A stretch of 64,000 bases of DNA, from assembly GCA_016717115.1 (NCBI GenBank), contig JADKGE010000002.1, forward strand, positions 124,001 through 188,000, read 5' to 3'. This document shows, piece by piece, positions 32,394 through 41,617 of the stretch; position 1 is the first letter of the stretch, and every line of letters starts with the position of its first letter. The notes beneath the pieces are model-generated. The model ran no database searches. It saw only the letters and a list, made by a program, of their open reading frames with translations, and was not told the DNA's origin. A program made the position numbers and the translations under genes. This DNA is from Actinomycetota bacterium (lineage in GTDB: Bacteria > Actinomycetota > Actinomycetes > S36-B12).

Positions 32394-33650
32394 GTGAGCA
32401 CCTTCGGCCTCGATGGCATCCTGTCGTGGCCGCAGGCCCGACTCGTCGCCGGCTCCGCGGCCCGATCACTGCCCCCCGTGCCAGCCCGGCTCGACGAGGC
32501 TGGGGGAAACGTCCTCTCGTCGCCCCTCGCCACCGTCCAGGACGACCCCCCCTGCGACAGCGCGGCGCTTGACGGCTTCGCCGTCTGCGGCGAGGGACCT
32601 TGGCTGCTCCATCACGACCTCGACGTGCTGACGCCGGCGACCGCCACCCCGGTGGAGGCCGGCCAGCCGGTGCCCCGCCACGCCGATGCGGTTCTCGGCA
32701 TCGATGCCGCAGCCACCGGCCAGCGCCCCGACGGACGCGTCCAGGTGCTGGCGCGAGACCCGCTGACCGCGATCCCCGACGAGCGCGTGCGGCCGGACTT
32801 CGGCGCCGGCATCGTCCGTCAGGCCGATGTCTCCGAGGCGGGGCACCACCTCGTCCCGCAGGGGGCAGCGGTCACGGCGGCAGTCGTCTCGCTCGCCGCC
32901 GCCGCTGGGTGCGACGAGATCGACATCGTTCGCCCGCCCGTCGTGGGCGTGCTCGTGCTCGGCTCCTCGCTGCTGGACCGTGGGCTCCCTCGGCATGGCA
33001 GGGTTCGCGATGCACTCGGCATGGCCATCCCGACGTTCGTCGGAGCCCTCGGCGCCCGAGGCAATCCGGCCGTCCGCGCGCCCGACACCGAGGAGTTGCT
33101 GCTGCGCGAGATCGACGACGCGGCCGTCGACGTCCTCATCACGACCGGTTCCACTGCCCCCGGGCCCGAGAATCATCTTCGCCGCGTGCTGCGCGACCTG
33201 GACGCCCGCTGGCTCGTCGATGGCGTCAGCGTGACGCCCGGGGCCCAGATGCTGCTGGCCCGCCTGCAGGACGGCCGGTTCCTCATCGGCCTGCCCGGTG
33301 AACCCACCTCGGCGATGGCCGGCCTGGTGACGTTGGCCAGTCCCCTCATCCGAAGCCTGCGGGGTGATCCCGTCGACGGACGGCGCCGAGCCGCGGTGCT
33401 CATGGACGACTCCCCGGCGGCCGACTACGCCGACGACACGGCGCTGGTGCCCGTGCGGCTGGAGATCTCCGCGGCGGCCACGCAGGCGCGCCCACTGCCC
33501 GCGCACGGCCCCGCCGGCCTCGCAGGGTGGGCGACGGCCGACGCCATCGCGATCGTGCCGCCGGGCGCCGGCCTGCGCGGCGACGTCGTGGAGATCCTCG
33601 ACCTGCTGGGGCGTGAACTCCCGCCACCGACCGCTACCGTTGCGCCGTGA
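32394..33650 (+). CDS. MoeA-like molybdopterin molybdenumtransferase, divergent
   Basis: The 418-residue protein follows the MoeA plan: N-terminal arm with CDSAALDGFAVCG (about residues 53-65; canonical D-S-A-D-GYA), a beta-barrel region, and the MogA-like domain with ITTGSTAPGPEN (about 241-252, canonical TGD) and IGLPGEPTSAMAG (canonical GLPGNP-S). Several canonical residues are changed (Gly-Asp to Gly-Ser, Asn to Glu), so activity in inserting molybdenum into molybdopterin is uncertain. GTG 32394 has CAGCAT six bases upstream, a weak leaderless -10. It overlaps the TauE gene (GTGA). No other molybdenum cofactor gene is in the window. Confidence 0.78.
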   Translation: MSTFGLDGILSWPQARLVAGSAARSLPPVPARLDEAGGNVLSSPLATVQDDPPCDSAALDGFAVCGEGPWLLHHDLDVLTPATATPVEAGQPVPRHADAVLGIDAAATGQRPDGRVQVLARDPLTAIPDERVRPDFGAGIVRQADVSEAGHHLVPQGAAVTAAVVSLAAAAGCDEIDIVRPPVVGVLVLGSSLLDRGLPRHGRVRDALGMAIPTFVGALGARGNPAVRAPDTEELLLREIDDAAVDVLITTGSTAPGPENHLRRVLRDLDARWLVDGVSVTPGAQMLLARLQDGRFLIGLPGEPTSAMAGLVTLASPLIRSLRGDPVDGRRRAAVLMDDSPAADYADDTALVPVRLEISAAATQARPLPAHGPAGLAGWATADAIAIVPPGAGLRGDVVEILDLLGRELPPPTATVAP

Positions 33651-34534
33651 CATTCGGCGACATCGACCTGGCCCTCTCGCTCGGCGGTCTCGTCGCCGGC
33701 CTGATGGTGGGACTCACCGGAATGGGCGGCGCCGCACTTGTCACCCCGATGCTCGTCCTCCTCTTCGGGATCCCCCCAGCGGCGGCGGTATCGAGCGACG
33801 TGGTCGCCTCGGCCTTCATGAAGCCCGTGGGTGCCTGGGTGCACGTGCGTGCCAAGACCGTCCACTGGGGCCTCGTGGCCTGGCTGTCGGCCGGCTCCGT
33901 GCCCGGTGTGCTGCTCGGCACGGTGGTCTTCGCCCGGGTCCTCACCACCGACGAGGCCAGCGAGACCATCCGCACGTGGATCGGCTACGTGCTGCTCCTC
34001 GCTCTCGCCGCAATGCTCGCCAAGGTCTGGGTGGCGCGACGGGCCTCGCACCTACGCGAGGTTCAGGTGCCGATGGGCACCGACATGCCGGTGCGCCCGC
34101 TGCCGACCATGATGCTCGGTCTCGGGGTCGGCATCCTCGTCGGCATGACCAGCGTGGGCTCGGGGTCGCTCATCGTCACCACCCTGCTGCTGCTCTACCC
34201 CCTGCTGCGCCCGTCGATCCTCGTCGGCACCGACCTGACGCAAGCGGTGCCCATGCTGGTCGCGGGCGCCATCGCGCACGCCGGCTTCGGTGACATCAGC
34301 GTGGCCGTCGTCGTCTCGCTCCTCATCGGCCAGATCCCCGGCGTCTGGATCGGCGCACGAATGTCCTCCCGGTACGACGGCCACGCCCTTAGGTGGCTGC
34401 TCATGGTGGTCCTCGCGGCCACGGCACTCAAACTCCTGGGCGTGTCCAGCCTGATTGCTGGCATGATCGCCATCGTGGGTGTCCTCGTCGTGAGCACGTT
34501 GTACGTCCGGGAACGCATTCATGCCACCACGTAG
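33647..34534 (+). CDS. TauE/SafE-family anion exporter
   Basis: The 295-residue membrane protein has eight or so hydrophobic segments and the duplicated TauE/SafE motif: GLMVGLTGMGGAALVTP in the first half (residues 16-32) and GILVGMTSVGSGSLIVTTLLL in the second. The family exports sulfite, sulfoacetate or related organic anions. It starts with GTG overlapping the MoeA-like stop, and also has TACCGT six bases upstream, so an internal leaderless transcript is possible. With MoeA-like upstream one could think of sulfite metabolism, but the link is weak. Confidence 0.88.
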   Translation: MTFGDIDLALSLGGLVAGLMVGLTGMGGAALVTPMLVLLFGIPPAAAVSSDVVASAFMKPVGAWVHVRAKTVHWGLVAWLSAGSVPGVLLGTVVFARVLTTDEASETIRTWIGYVLLLALAAMLAKVWVARRASHLREVQVPMGTDMPVRPLPTMMLGLGVGILVGMTSVGSGSLIVTTLLLLYPLLRPSILVGTDLTQAVPMLVAGAIAHAGFGDISVAVVVSLLIGQIPGVWIGARMSSRYDGHALRWLLMVVLAATALKLLGVSSLIAGMIAIVGVLVVSTLYVRERIHATT

Positions 34535-35588
34535 CGGCCGCCCCTCCCTCAGGTCCGACGACGGAGACAGCAGCGCACTCCTGCACTTCCCGGAGCGCCG
34601 GTTCAGTCCGATGCGCAACATCGGCGTGCGGGTCGGTGTCGCCGTGCTGGCGCTCGCCGTCACCACGGTCATCGTCTACGCCGAGCAGGACTGCTACCAG
34701 GACCGTGGCGCGTTCACCGGCCTGTCATGGATCGACGCGTTCTACTACGCCACCGTCTCCCTCTCGACCACGGGCTACGGTGACATCACGCCGGTGTGCG
34801 AATCGTCGCGACTCGTCAACGCGCTGGTCATCACGCCGCTGCGCTTCCTGTTCCTCATCGTCCTGGTCGGAACGACCATCGAGGTGCTCACGCGCCGCAC
34901 GCGTGAGCAGTTTCGTTCGAATCGCTGGAGGTCCCACGTGAACGAGCACACCGTGATCGTCGGCTACGGCGTCAAGGGCCGTTCCGCCGCGAAGGCGCTC
35001 GTCGATTCGGGCACGCCGACCAACGACATCGTGGTCGTCGCGCAGGACAGGGCCGCCATCGACGAGGCCGCACGCGACGGCTTCGTCGGGGTCGTCGGAG
35101 ATGGCCGCCGCGAAGAGGTCCTGCTCGACGCCGCCATCGACCGTGCCGCCCGCGTCGTCGTCGCCACCGATGAGGACGACACCTCGATCCTCGTGACGCT
35201 GACCGCCCGGCGCCTGTCGCCGGCCGCGACGATCGTCGCGGCCGTCCGGGAGTCGCAGAACGCCGACATCCTCAAGCAGTCGGGGGCGAACACCGTCATC
35301 CCGACAGCCGAGTCGGCAGGCCGCCTGATGAGCCTCTCCCTCATGTCGACCACGGCCGGCGAGATCATGGAGGACCTGCTCGACTCGGGCGGCGGACTCG
35401 AGGTCGTCGAACGGGACATCACACGCGAGGAACTCGGCAAGTCGCCGCAGGACCTTGACGCCCATGGGCAGATCGTCTTGGCTGTGATCCGCAAGGGGAC
35501 GTCGCACCGCTTCGACACGGACACCATCCGTCATCTGGACAGTGGCGATCGGCTCGTGGTGATCCGGCAGAACCCGGGGGGGAGTTAG
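34521..35588 (+). CDS. potassium channel with RCK (TrkA-N/TrkA-C) domain
   Basis: The 355-residue protein has two membrane helices around a pore with the K+ selectivity filter TTGYGD (about residues 87-92), then a cytosolic RCK domain: HTVIVGYGVKGRSAAKAL (about 140-157, nucleotide-binding Gly motif), ATDEDDTSILVTLTAR and a C-terminal TrkA-C part (about 275-350). Such MthK/Kch-like channels are gated by calcium, nucleotides or c-di-AMP. It overlaps the TauE gene by 14 bases and precedes the quinone oxidoreductase by two, so it is in an operon. Confidence 0.92.
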   Translation: MPPRSGRPSLRSDDGDSSALLHFPERRFSPMRNIGVRVGVAVLALAVTTVIVYAEQDCYQDRGAFTGLSWIDAFYYATVSLSTTGYGDITPVCESSRLVNALVITPLRFLFLIVLVGTTIEVLTRRTREQFRSNRWRSHVNEHTVIVGYGVKGRSAAKALVDSGTPTNDIVVVAQDRAAIDEAARDGFVGVVGDGRREEVLLDAAIDRAARVVVATDEDDTSILVTLTARRLSPAATIVAAVRESQNADILKQSGANTVIPTAESAGRLMSLSLMSTTAGEIMEDLLDSGGGLEVVERDITREELGKSPQDLDAHGQIVLAVIRKGTSHRFDTDTIRHLDSGDRLVVIRQNPGGS

Positions 35589-35590
35589 CC

Positions 35591-36571
35591 ATGCACGCGA
35601 TCACGATCTCCGCGCCGGGCGGGCCCGAGGTCATGTCGTGGCAGCGGGTGCCCGATCCGACGCCGGGGCCCGGAGAAGTGATCGTCGACGTCGTCGCGAC
35701 CGCGGTGAATCGCGCCGACCTCCTCCAGCGACAGGGCCACTATCCACCGCCCGCGGGTGCCTCGGAGATCCTCGGCCTCGAGTGCTCCGGCACCATCAGC
35801 TCGGTCGGCGCCGCCATAGGCCTCGACCGCATCGGCGAGAAGGTCACCGCGCTGCTCACCGGCGGTGGCTACGCGCAGAAGGTCGCGGTGCCGATCGGGC
35901 AGATCATGAGCGTGCCGCCCGGCATCAGCCTGATCGAGGCGGCCGCACTCCCCGAGGTCGTCTGCACGGTGTGGAGCAACCTCGACATGACCGCGAACAT
36001 CAGCGAGGGCGAATGGCTCCTCGTCCACGGCGGCGGCTCGGGCGTCGGCACGGCCGCCATTCAGATCGGGCGCGCGCTCGGGGCGCGGGTCGCGGTGACG
36101 GCAGGCAGTGCCGAGAAGCTGCAGCGCTGCTCTCACCTTGGTGCCGACGTCCTCATCAACTACCACGATCAGGACTTCGTCGACGTGATGATGGCCGAGA
36201 CCGGTGGTCGGGGCGTGAACGTCATCCTCGACAACATGGGTGCCAGCTACCTCGATCGCAATGTGCGGGCGCTCGCCCGCGACGGTCGCCTCTTGGTCAT
36301 CGGCCTGCAGGGCGGCATCAAGGCGGAACTCGACATCAGCATGCTCCTGCGCAAGAACGCCTCGGTGCATGCCACGTCGCTCCGCGGTCGCCCCGAGTCG
36401 GAGAAGGCGGCGATCTGCGCGCAGGTCGAACGCACGGTATGGCCGTGGGTGCATGCCGGCGTCGTGCACCCGATCATCGACCGAGTGCTGCCGCTGAAGG
36501 ACGCCGCCTACGCCCACCAACTCCTTGCCGACGGACAGGTCACCGGCAAGGTCGTGCTGTCGAACACATGA
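35591..36571 (+). CDS. NAD(P)H quinone oxidoreductase, PIG3/TP53I3-like zinc-free MDR
   Basis: The 326-residue medium-chain reductase opens MHAITISAPGGPEVMSW and has VNRADLLQRQGHYPPPAGASEILGLE (opening part about 40-58), LVHGGGSGVGTAAIQI (about 142-157) as the cofactor motif, and a C-terminal HAGVVHPIIDRVLPL-DAAYAH. No zinc ligands are present. This pattern defines the quinone oxidoreductase PIG3 subgroup, which reduces quinones with NADPH. It ends with ATGA shared with the GH88 gene. Confidence 0.9.
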   Translation: MHAITISAPGGPEVMSWQRVPDPTPGPGEVIVDVVATAVNRADLLQRQGHYPPPAGASEILGLECSGTISSVGAAIGLDRIGEKVTALLTGGGYAQKVAVPIGQIMSVPPGISLIEAAALPEVVCTVWSNLDMTANISEGEWLLVHGGGSGVGTAAIQIGRALGARVAVTAGSAEKLQRCSHLGADVLINYHDQDFVDVMMAETGGRGVNVILDNMGASYLDRNVRALARDGRLLVIGLQGGIKAELDISMLLRKNASVHATSLRGRPESEKAAICAQVERTVWPWVHAGVVHPIIDRVLPLKDAAYAHQLLADGQVTGKVVLSNT

Positions 36572-37797
36572 GGCCCGGCCGAGTGGCCGTGGCTGCTGTC
36601 GTCGGCGCGTGCGCTCTGCTTGGACCCGGTGCGCTGCCACCGCCAGCCGGCGCCGTCGCTACGGCTGCCACCTCCGTCACCTGTCCGGGGGTGGTGGCGC
36701 CTCTCACCCCAGCGCAGTCCGACCAGGTCTGGAGTACGGCGTCGCGACGGCTCTCGGCGCTGACTGGACCGGCATCATTGCCGTTCGGGGCCACCGGTCG
36801 CTCGCGCTACGTGCGGACGAATGCCTACGCCTGGACGTCCGGCTTCTTCCCGTCGTCGTTGTGGCTGATGTACGCACGCACCAAGGACAGAGTGTGGCTC
36901 GATCGCGCTCGACGTTACACAGCCCGCGTGCTGCCGGTGGCCACGTGGACCGGTACTCACGACCTTGGCTTCATGGTCGGCCTGCCGGCTCGCCTGGGCA
37001 TGGGCCTTGATCCGTCGTCAGCCCGGCAGGAGGCCTACGCCCGGGCCATCCTCACGGCGGCCCGAAGCCTGTCCACCCGCTGGAGTGATCAGGTGCGCGC
37101 GCTGAGGTCGGGCACCTACGGCGGCAAGTGGGGCGTCATCATCGACTCGGCGATGAATGCCTCGCTCCTGATCGACGCAGCGCTGATCCTTGGCGGCGCA
37201 GAGGGCAGAGAACTGACCTCGCGGGGAACCGAGCATCTGCTTACCCTGGCGCGGGTGTTCGTGCGTCCCGACGGGTCCACCGTGCATCGCATGGCCTTCG
37301 ACCCGGTGTCCGGCAAGGCGATTGGCCCGGTGCCGGGCCAGGGCCTGAGCACAGCCAGCACGTGGGCCCGCGGACAGGCCTGGGCGGTCAACGGATTCGC
37401 CCGCGGCTACCGCCTGACCCGCAACGAGCAGTTGCTTGACGCAGCTCGCCGAACGGCCGACTTCTGGATCGCGCGGGTTCCGAGCGGCTGCATTCCCGCG
37501 TGGGACCTCGACATCGCCGATTCGGCCGCTCCCCGGGATTCCTCGGCCGCCGCGATCATGGCTGACGGGCTGCTCGGGCTGGCCGAGGTCGATCCCGACA
37601 GAACCCGAGCCACGGCATACCGCGACTACGCCAACGCGACGCTTGGCACCCTCGCGTCTGCGCCCTGGGTTCCCACGGGTCCGGGCACGCGCGGCCTGCT
37701 GCAGCGGCAGGCGTACAGCATCCCCGGCGACCGGCGTGAGGGAACCTACGTGTGGGGCGACACCTACCTGCTGGGCGCGCTGTCGACGATCGGGTAG
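36568..37797 (+). CDS. secreted glycoside hydrolase family 88-like protein
   Basis: The 409-residue precursor has a signal peptide (hydrophobic 6-28, cleavage around AVATA) and an (alpha/alpha) barrel with GH88-family blocks: TSGFFPSSLWLMY, HDLGFM, STWARGQAWAVNGFARGYRLT (first part about 268-282), CIPAWDLD and PRDSSAAAIMADGLL. GH88 enzymes remove unsaturated uronic acids from sugars made by polysaccharide lyases. The family catalytic Asp pair corresponds to the D in HDLGFM and a downstream Asp. It overlaps the convergent GNAT gene by 34 bases. Substrate unknown; secretion is unusual, as many GH88 enzymes are cytosolic. Confidence 0.82.
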   Translation: MRPGRVAVAAVVGACALLGPGALPPPAGAVATAATSVTCPGVVAPLTPAQSDQVWSTASRRLSALTGPASLPFGATGRSRYVRTNAYAWTSGFFPSSLWLMYARTKDRVWLDRARRYTARVLPVATWTGTHDLGFMVGLPARLGMGLDPSSARQEAYARAILTAARSLSTRWSDQVRALRSGTYGGKWGVIIDSAMNASLLIDAALILGGAEGRELTSRGTEHLLTLARVFVRPDGSTVHRMAFDPVSGKAIGPVPGQGLSTASTWARGQAWAVNGFARGYRLTRNEQLLDAARRTADFWIARVPSGCIPAWDLDIADSAAPRDSSAAAIMADGLLGLAEVDPDRTRATAYRDYANATLGTLASAPWVPTGPGTRGLLQRQAYSIPGDRREGTYVWGDTYLLGALSTIG

Positions 37798-38780
37798 CAG
37801 TACACGTCGATCTCCTGACGTATGGCATAACCGGCCGACTCGTACAGGGCCGTCGCGCCCGTCGTGTTGGCACCGTCCACGGCCAAGGCGATGGCCGATC
37901 GACCTCGCCGCACGGCATCGGCGGCACCGCACTGCAGCAGCCAGCGGCCGATCCCGTTCCCGCGCGCGTGCGCCAGCACGCCCAGGGTCCGCACGTAGCC
38001 TTCGCCGAAGGCGGCCTTCGAGTCATCGAGGATGCACATGCCCGCCGGCGCGCCGTCGAGCATGGCAATCCACCAGCGCCCGGGATCGTTACCAGGACTG
38101 GCCTCGACGCGGGTGATCCACTCGTCGAAAGGCTCGTGGGCCCCGCTCCCGAAGTGATCGGCGAACGCCTCCTCATACAGCGAGTGCAGCAGCCGGCGAT
38201 CGTCCGGCCCATCCACCACCCGCCTCGTCACCCCACGTGGCGGCCCAGGCTCGTCCCCGGTCACCGCGGACAGGCCGCACACCATCCGCCAGAACCGCCT
38301 GATCGGCCGGAAGCCGAGGGACTCAAGCACCCGGATGTGCGGCTCGTCCTGGGAGTGCGCACCCGACAGCACCTGCCACAGGTCGGGAGACATCTCGTAC
38401 GGGTCCATGTCGGCGGCCACTAGCGGGCCGGGGTCGGTGGTCGCGATTCGCTTGGCACTGCGCAGGCCGTCCTCCAGGAGCGCATGCTCGATACGGTCGC
38501 GAAGGGGCCCTAACGCGAAGGCGTCGAGGAAGAGCTCCCGCCCGTGGCGGTCGAGCTCCACCTCGAGGAGCCCCACCGGCCGGTCGCCCTCGAAGGCGAG
38601 CCGGTGCGCCTCCGTGAGTCCGAGCGGACCACGGATTGTGGCGCTCACCTGTTCGGGCGTCTCCTGGGTCCACCCGATGCTCGCCAGTTCACAGGTGGAC
38701 GCGACCTCGAAGGCCGCGTCAAGGTCGGCGTCGTCGTCGACGTCGATCCCACGCATGAGAATCCCGTCGGGCAGGCTCAT
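37764..38780 (-). CDS. tandem GNAT acetyltransferase, MshD-like architecture
   Basis: The 338-residue protein has two GNAT domains. The N-terminal one (about 1-165) is degenerate; the C-terminal one (about 185-338) keeps the acetyl-CoA motif LGVLAHARGNGIGRWLLQ and LAVDGANTTGATALYESAGY. This double arrangement is that of mycothiol synthase MshD and similar actinobacterial acetyltransferases, but motif-level identity to MshD is not clear, so the acceptor is open. The last codons overlap the 3' end of the GH88 gene. Confidence 0.8.
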   Translation of the reverse strand: MSLPDGILMRGIDVDDDADLDAAFEVASTCELASIGWTQETPEQVSATIRGPLGLTEAHRLAFEGDRPVGLLEVELDRHGRELFLDAFALGPLRDRIEHALLEDGLRSAKRIATTDPGPLVAADMDPYEMSPDLWQVLSGAHSQDEPHIRVLESLGFRPIRRFWRMVCGLSAVTGDEPGPPRGVTRRVVDGPDDRRLLHSLYEEAFADHFGSGAHEPFDEWITRVEASPGNDPGRWWIAMLDGAPAGMCILDDSKAAFGEGYVRTLGVLAHARGNGIGRWLLQCGAADAVRRGRSAIALAVDGANTTGATALYESAGYAIRQEIDVYCYPIVDSAPSR

Positions 38781-38814
38781 GAGCCAGACGCTACATCGAC
38801 ACCCGCCGTCGGCG

Positions 38815-39318
38815 TCATCGAGCGGGAAGAGCCGCGATCCGCTTGTTCAGGTAGGGCGAGAACCAGCCCGAGTACTTGGCCTGCAGCACTTCGTCGCGCC
38901 AGTCGGCACCGGTGACGATCTGCCGGCAGGTGGGCTGCCCACACATGCACGAGAACTCGTCGTAGTCGCTGGCATCGCACATGGCGTAGTCGAACGTGAT
39001 CTCCTCGCCGACCGCGATATCGCGCATCGCGACGAGAAGGGCCGAGCCGGACAGGCCGCAGTTCGGCTCGCAGGAATGGTTGAGCATGTCACCGGGCTCC
39101 GGCGTCTCGTCCGAGACCAGGTAGAGGTCGTCGTCGACCTGGATAGACCTCGACTGGCGGTCGTGCGACATCTCCGACAGAGTCTCGCGGTTGACAACCC
39201 ACCCACCGAACGCGGCCACTGTCTCGCCGGCGTCAATCGGCTGCAGCGCGAACGAACCCCAGCCCTTGTCGCCCGCTGGACTCGCCTGCGCCTTGGGCGT
39301 CAGCCAGTTGTAGTCCAC
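38815..39318 (-). CDS. SET-domain protein
   Basis: With GTG 39318 (AAGGA ten bases upstream) the protein has 167 residues. It shows the SET core: GWGSFALQPIDAGETVAAFGG, LNHSCEPNCGLSG (about residues 85-97, the NHSC-PN motif that forms the pseudoknot), VGEEITFDYAM (canonical GEE(L/I)TFDY) and a post-SET-like CMCGQPTCR with zinc-type cysteines. SET domains are protein-lysine methyltransferases; bacterial ones of this kind have unknown targets, with DNA-binding or ribosomal proteins as possibilities. An upstream extension is open in frame but runs across serS. It is divergent from serS. Confidence 0.85.
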   Translation of the reverse strand: MDYNWLTPKAQASPAGDKGWGSFALQPIDAGETVAAFGGWVVNRETLSEMSHDRQSRSIQVDDDLYLVSDETPEPGDMLNHSCEPNCGLSGSALLVAMRDIAVGEEITFDYAMCDASDYDEFSCMCGQPTCRQIVTGADWRDEVLQAKYSGWFSPYLNKRIAALPAR

Positions 39319-39429
39319 TCGCGTGCGGTCCTTCCCGGCCGGCCCCCGTCGGACACGGGAGAAGCGACGGAAAGTGTGCCATACGAAGGTGATCGCGGGC
39401 CAACGAGCGCATGCCCCTAGTCTTGAGGC

Positions 39430-40749
39430 GTGATCGATCCTGCCATCCTGCGCACCGACCCCGACCGGCTTCGCGAATCCCAACGCCGACGAGGCGAGGA
39501 CGTGTCGCTCGTCGACGATCTCGTCGCAGCTGACATCGCGCAGCGGGCGGCGCAACAGCGATTCGACGAGTTGCGCAACCAGCAGAACCGACTCAGCAAG
39601 CAGATCGGTCCACTGCAGGGTGCTCTGAAGAAGGCGGTGGACGACGACGCGCGGGCTGCAGCACGGGCCGAGCTGGACGCCCTCCTGGCGCAGGCTCAAG
39701 GCCTGTCCGAATCGGTGAAGGAGGCCGAGAAGGCCGCGGGATCAGCCGGCGAGACTGTCGACGCCCTCTGGCTGACGGTCTCGAATCTCGTCAACCTGGA
39801 CTCCCCCGTCGGCGGCGAGGAGGACTTCGCTGTCCTCGAGCACGTCGGCACGCCTCGCGACTTCGCGGCTGAAGGTTTCGCGCCGCGCGATCATCTCGAG
39901 CTCGGCGAGCTCCTCGGAGCCATCGACGTGGAGCGGGGCGCCAAGGTCTCCGGCTCCCGGTTCTACTACCTGAAGGGTCCGGGTGCGCTGCTCGAGTTCG
40001 CGCTGCTGAATCTGGCGATGCAGCAGGCGGTGGCACACGGCCTCACCCCCATGATCACGCCGAGCCTCGTCCTGCCCAGCGCGATGGAGGGCACGGGCTT
40101 CCTCGGCCAGGCGGCCGAGAACGTCTACCGCGTCGAGGCCGACGACCTGTACCTCGTCGGTACCTCCGAAGTGGCGCTCGCGGGCTACCACTCCGACGAG
40201 ATCATCGATGCCGACGAGCTCCCGCTGCGGTACGCGGGATGGTCCAGCTGCTACCGCCGCGAGGCGGGGTCGTACGGCCGGGACACGCGAGGAATCATCC
40301 GGGTCCACCAGTTCGACAAGGTCGAGATGTTCGTGTTCTGCCGGCCCGAGCTGGCCGAGGCCGAGCACGCGCAGCTCCTCGCGTGGGAGCGGGAGTTCGT
40401 CGACGCGCTCGAGATCCCCTACCGAGTGATAGACGTGGCCACCGGCGACCTCGGCTCGAGCGCGGCCCGCAAGTTCGACATGGAGGCATGGATTCCCACA
40501 CAGGGCACCTATCGCGAGATCACCTCGACGTCCAACACCACCGAGTTCCAGGCGCGCCGCCTTCGCATCCGCATGCGCGACGGCGACCGGACTCGCCCCC
40601 TGGCCACACTGAACGGCACCCTGTGCGCGATGCCGCGCATCATCGTCGCTCTGCTCGAGAACCATCAGCAGGCCGACGGCAGCGTGCGCATTCCTGCTGC
40701 GCTGCAGCCCCTTCTCGGTGGCCGAACGGAGTTCACGCCCCTCTCATGA
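39430..40749 (+). CDS. serS: seryl-tRNA synthetase
   Basis: The 439-residue class II synthetase has an N-terminal coiled-coil tRNA-binding arm (about residues 30-105), then the catalytic core: motif 2 [22 protein letters not shown] (first part about 272-282), [14 protein letters not shown], and motif 3 [15 protein letters not shown] near the C-terminus. It charges both serine tRNAs found in this window. GTG 39430 lies six bases after TAGTCT (39418-39423), a leaderless start. It overlaps the HAD gene (ATGA). Confidence 0.97.
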   Translation: MIDPAILRTDPDRLRESQRRRGEDVSLVDDLVAADIAQRAAQQRFDELRNQQNRLSKQIGPLQGALKKAVDDDARAAARAELDALLAQAQGLSESVKEAEKAAGSAGETVDALWLTVSNLVNLDSPVGGEEDFAVLEHVGTPRDFAAEGFAPRDHLELGELLGAIDVERGAKVSGSRFYYLKGPGALLEFALLNLAMQQAVAHGLTPMITPSLVLPSAMEGTGFLGQAAENVYRVEADDLYLVGTSEVALAGYHSDEIIDADELPLRYAGWSSCYRREAGSYGRDTRGIIRVHQFDKVEMFVFCRPELAEAEHAQLLAWEREFVDALEIPYRVIDVATGDLGSSAARKFDMEAWIPTQGTYREITSTSNTTEFQARRLRIRMRDGDRTRPLATLNGTLCAMPRIIVALLENHQQADGSVRIPAALQPLLGGRTEFTPLS

Positions 40750-41552
40750 CACCCATACCGCAGATCCCCGAGGGCTTCGTGCCCGACCTCATCGCCGTCG
40801 ACGTCGACGACACCCTCGTCCAGCACCTGGGCGGTGTTACCGAGCGGGTCGTCCGATCGATCGAACGCGTCCGCGAGGCCGGAGTCGCCGTCGCGATCGC
40901 GACCGGACGCACGCCGTCGACCACCATCCCCGTGGCGCGGGCCGCCGGGATCGATGACCTCATCGTCTGCAGCAACGGCGCGCTGCTCGTCAGCGTCGAG
41001 ACCGAGGCCACGATCGAATACGTGACGTTCGATCCCCGTCCCGTGCTCGAGGAGCTGCGCGAGCACCTCCCCCACGCGGTCTACGCGGTCGAGGACGTCC
41101 ACGGGATGTTCCGCACCACCAAGATGTTCCCCACCGGCCCGCTGGCGATGTCCATCCGAGAGGTGCCGTTCGAGCACCTGCTCGAAGAGCCGATCGTGCG
41201 TCTGGTCGTGCGCAGCGAGGCGCACACCGATGGCGGCTTCGGCCCGATCGTGGAGAAGCTGGGCTACCAGTCGGTGATCTACGGCATCGCCGAGGTGGCT
41301 TGGCTGGACGTCGGTCCGAAGGGCGTCAACAAGGCCACGATGCTGCAACGCCTGTGCGAGCGGCGCGGCTACGACCCGGCGAAGACCATCACGATCGGCG
41401 ACTCCTGGAACGACACGGCCATGCTCGAGTGGGCGGGGGTCGGCGTCGCCATGGACACGGCCCCTGATCAGGTCAAGGCCTACGCCGACACGATCACCAG
41501 CGGAGTGCCCGGCGACGGCGTGGCCGACGTCCTCGATGCACTCCAGTTCTAG
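40746..41552 (+). CDS. Cof-type HAD hydrolase
   Basis: The 268-residue protein is a Cof-subfamily (IIB) HAD phosphatase: motif [12 protein letters not shown] with the nucleophile and acid Asp (about 18-20), motif II AIATGRT (about 49-55), Lys in GVNKATML, and motif [14 protein letters not shown] (about 222-233). Substrates in the family are sugar phosphates, FMN or similar. It overlaps serS by four bases, an arrangement seen in many actinobacteria. Confidence 0.92.
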   Translation: MTPIPQIPEGFVPDLIAVDVDDTLVQHLGGVTERVVRSIERVREAGVAVAIATGRTPSTTIPVARAAGIDDLIVCSNGALLVSVETEATIEYVTFDPRPVLEELREHLPHAVYAVEDVHGMFRTTKMFPTGPLAMSIREVPFEHLLEEPIVRLVVRSEAHTDGGFGPIVEKLGYQSVIYGIAEVAWLDVGPKGVNKATMLQRLCERRGYDPAKTITIGDSWNDTAMLEWAGVGVAMDTAPDQVKAYADTITSGVPGDGVADVLDALQF

Positions 41553-41617
41553 CCCCTGGGTCGTGGCGCCTCAGTCCTAGTTCCCGGATGGGTCGCTGGC
41601 CGGCCCTGTTCGACGCC

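Noticed and set aside
32394..34534. MoeA-like plus TauE as a sulfite-oxidation unit
   Set aside because: No molybdopterin oxidase or other cofactor gene is nearby and the MoeA-like protein lacks canonical residues.
39319..39699. N-terminal extension of the SET protein across serS
   Set aside because: The extension is antisense to serS codons and has no family features; GTG 39318 has a ribosome site.
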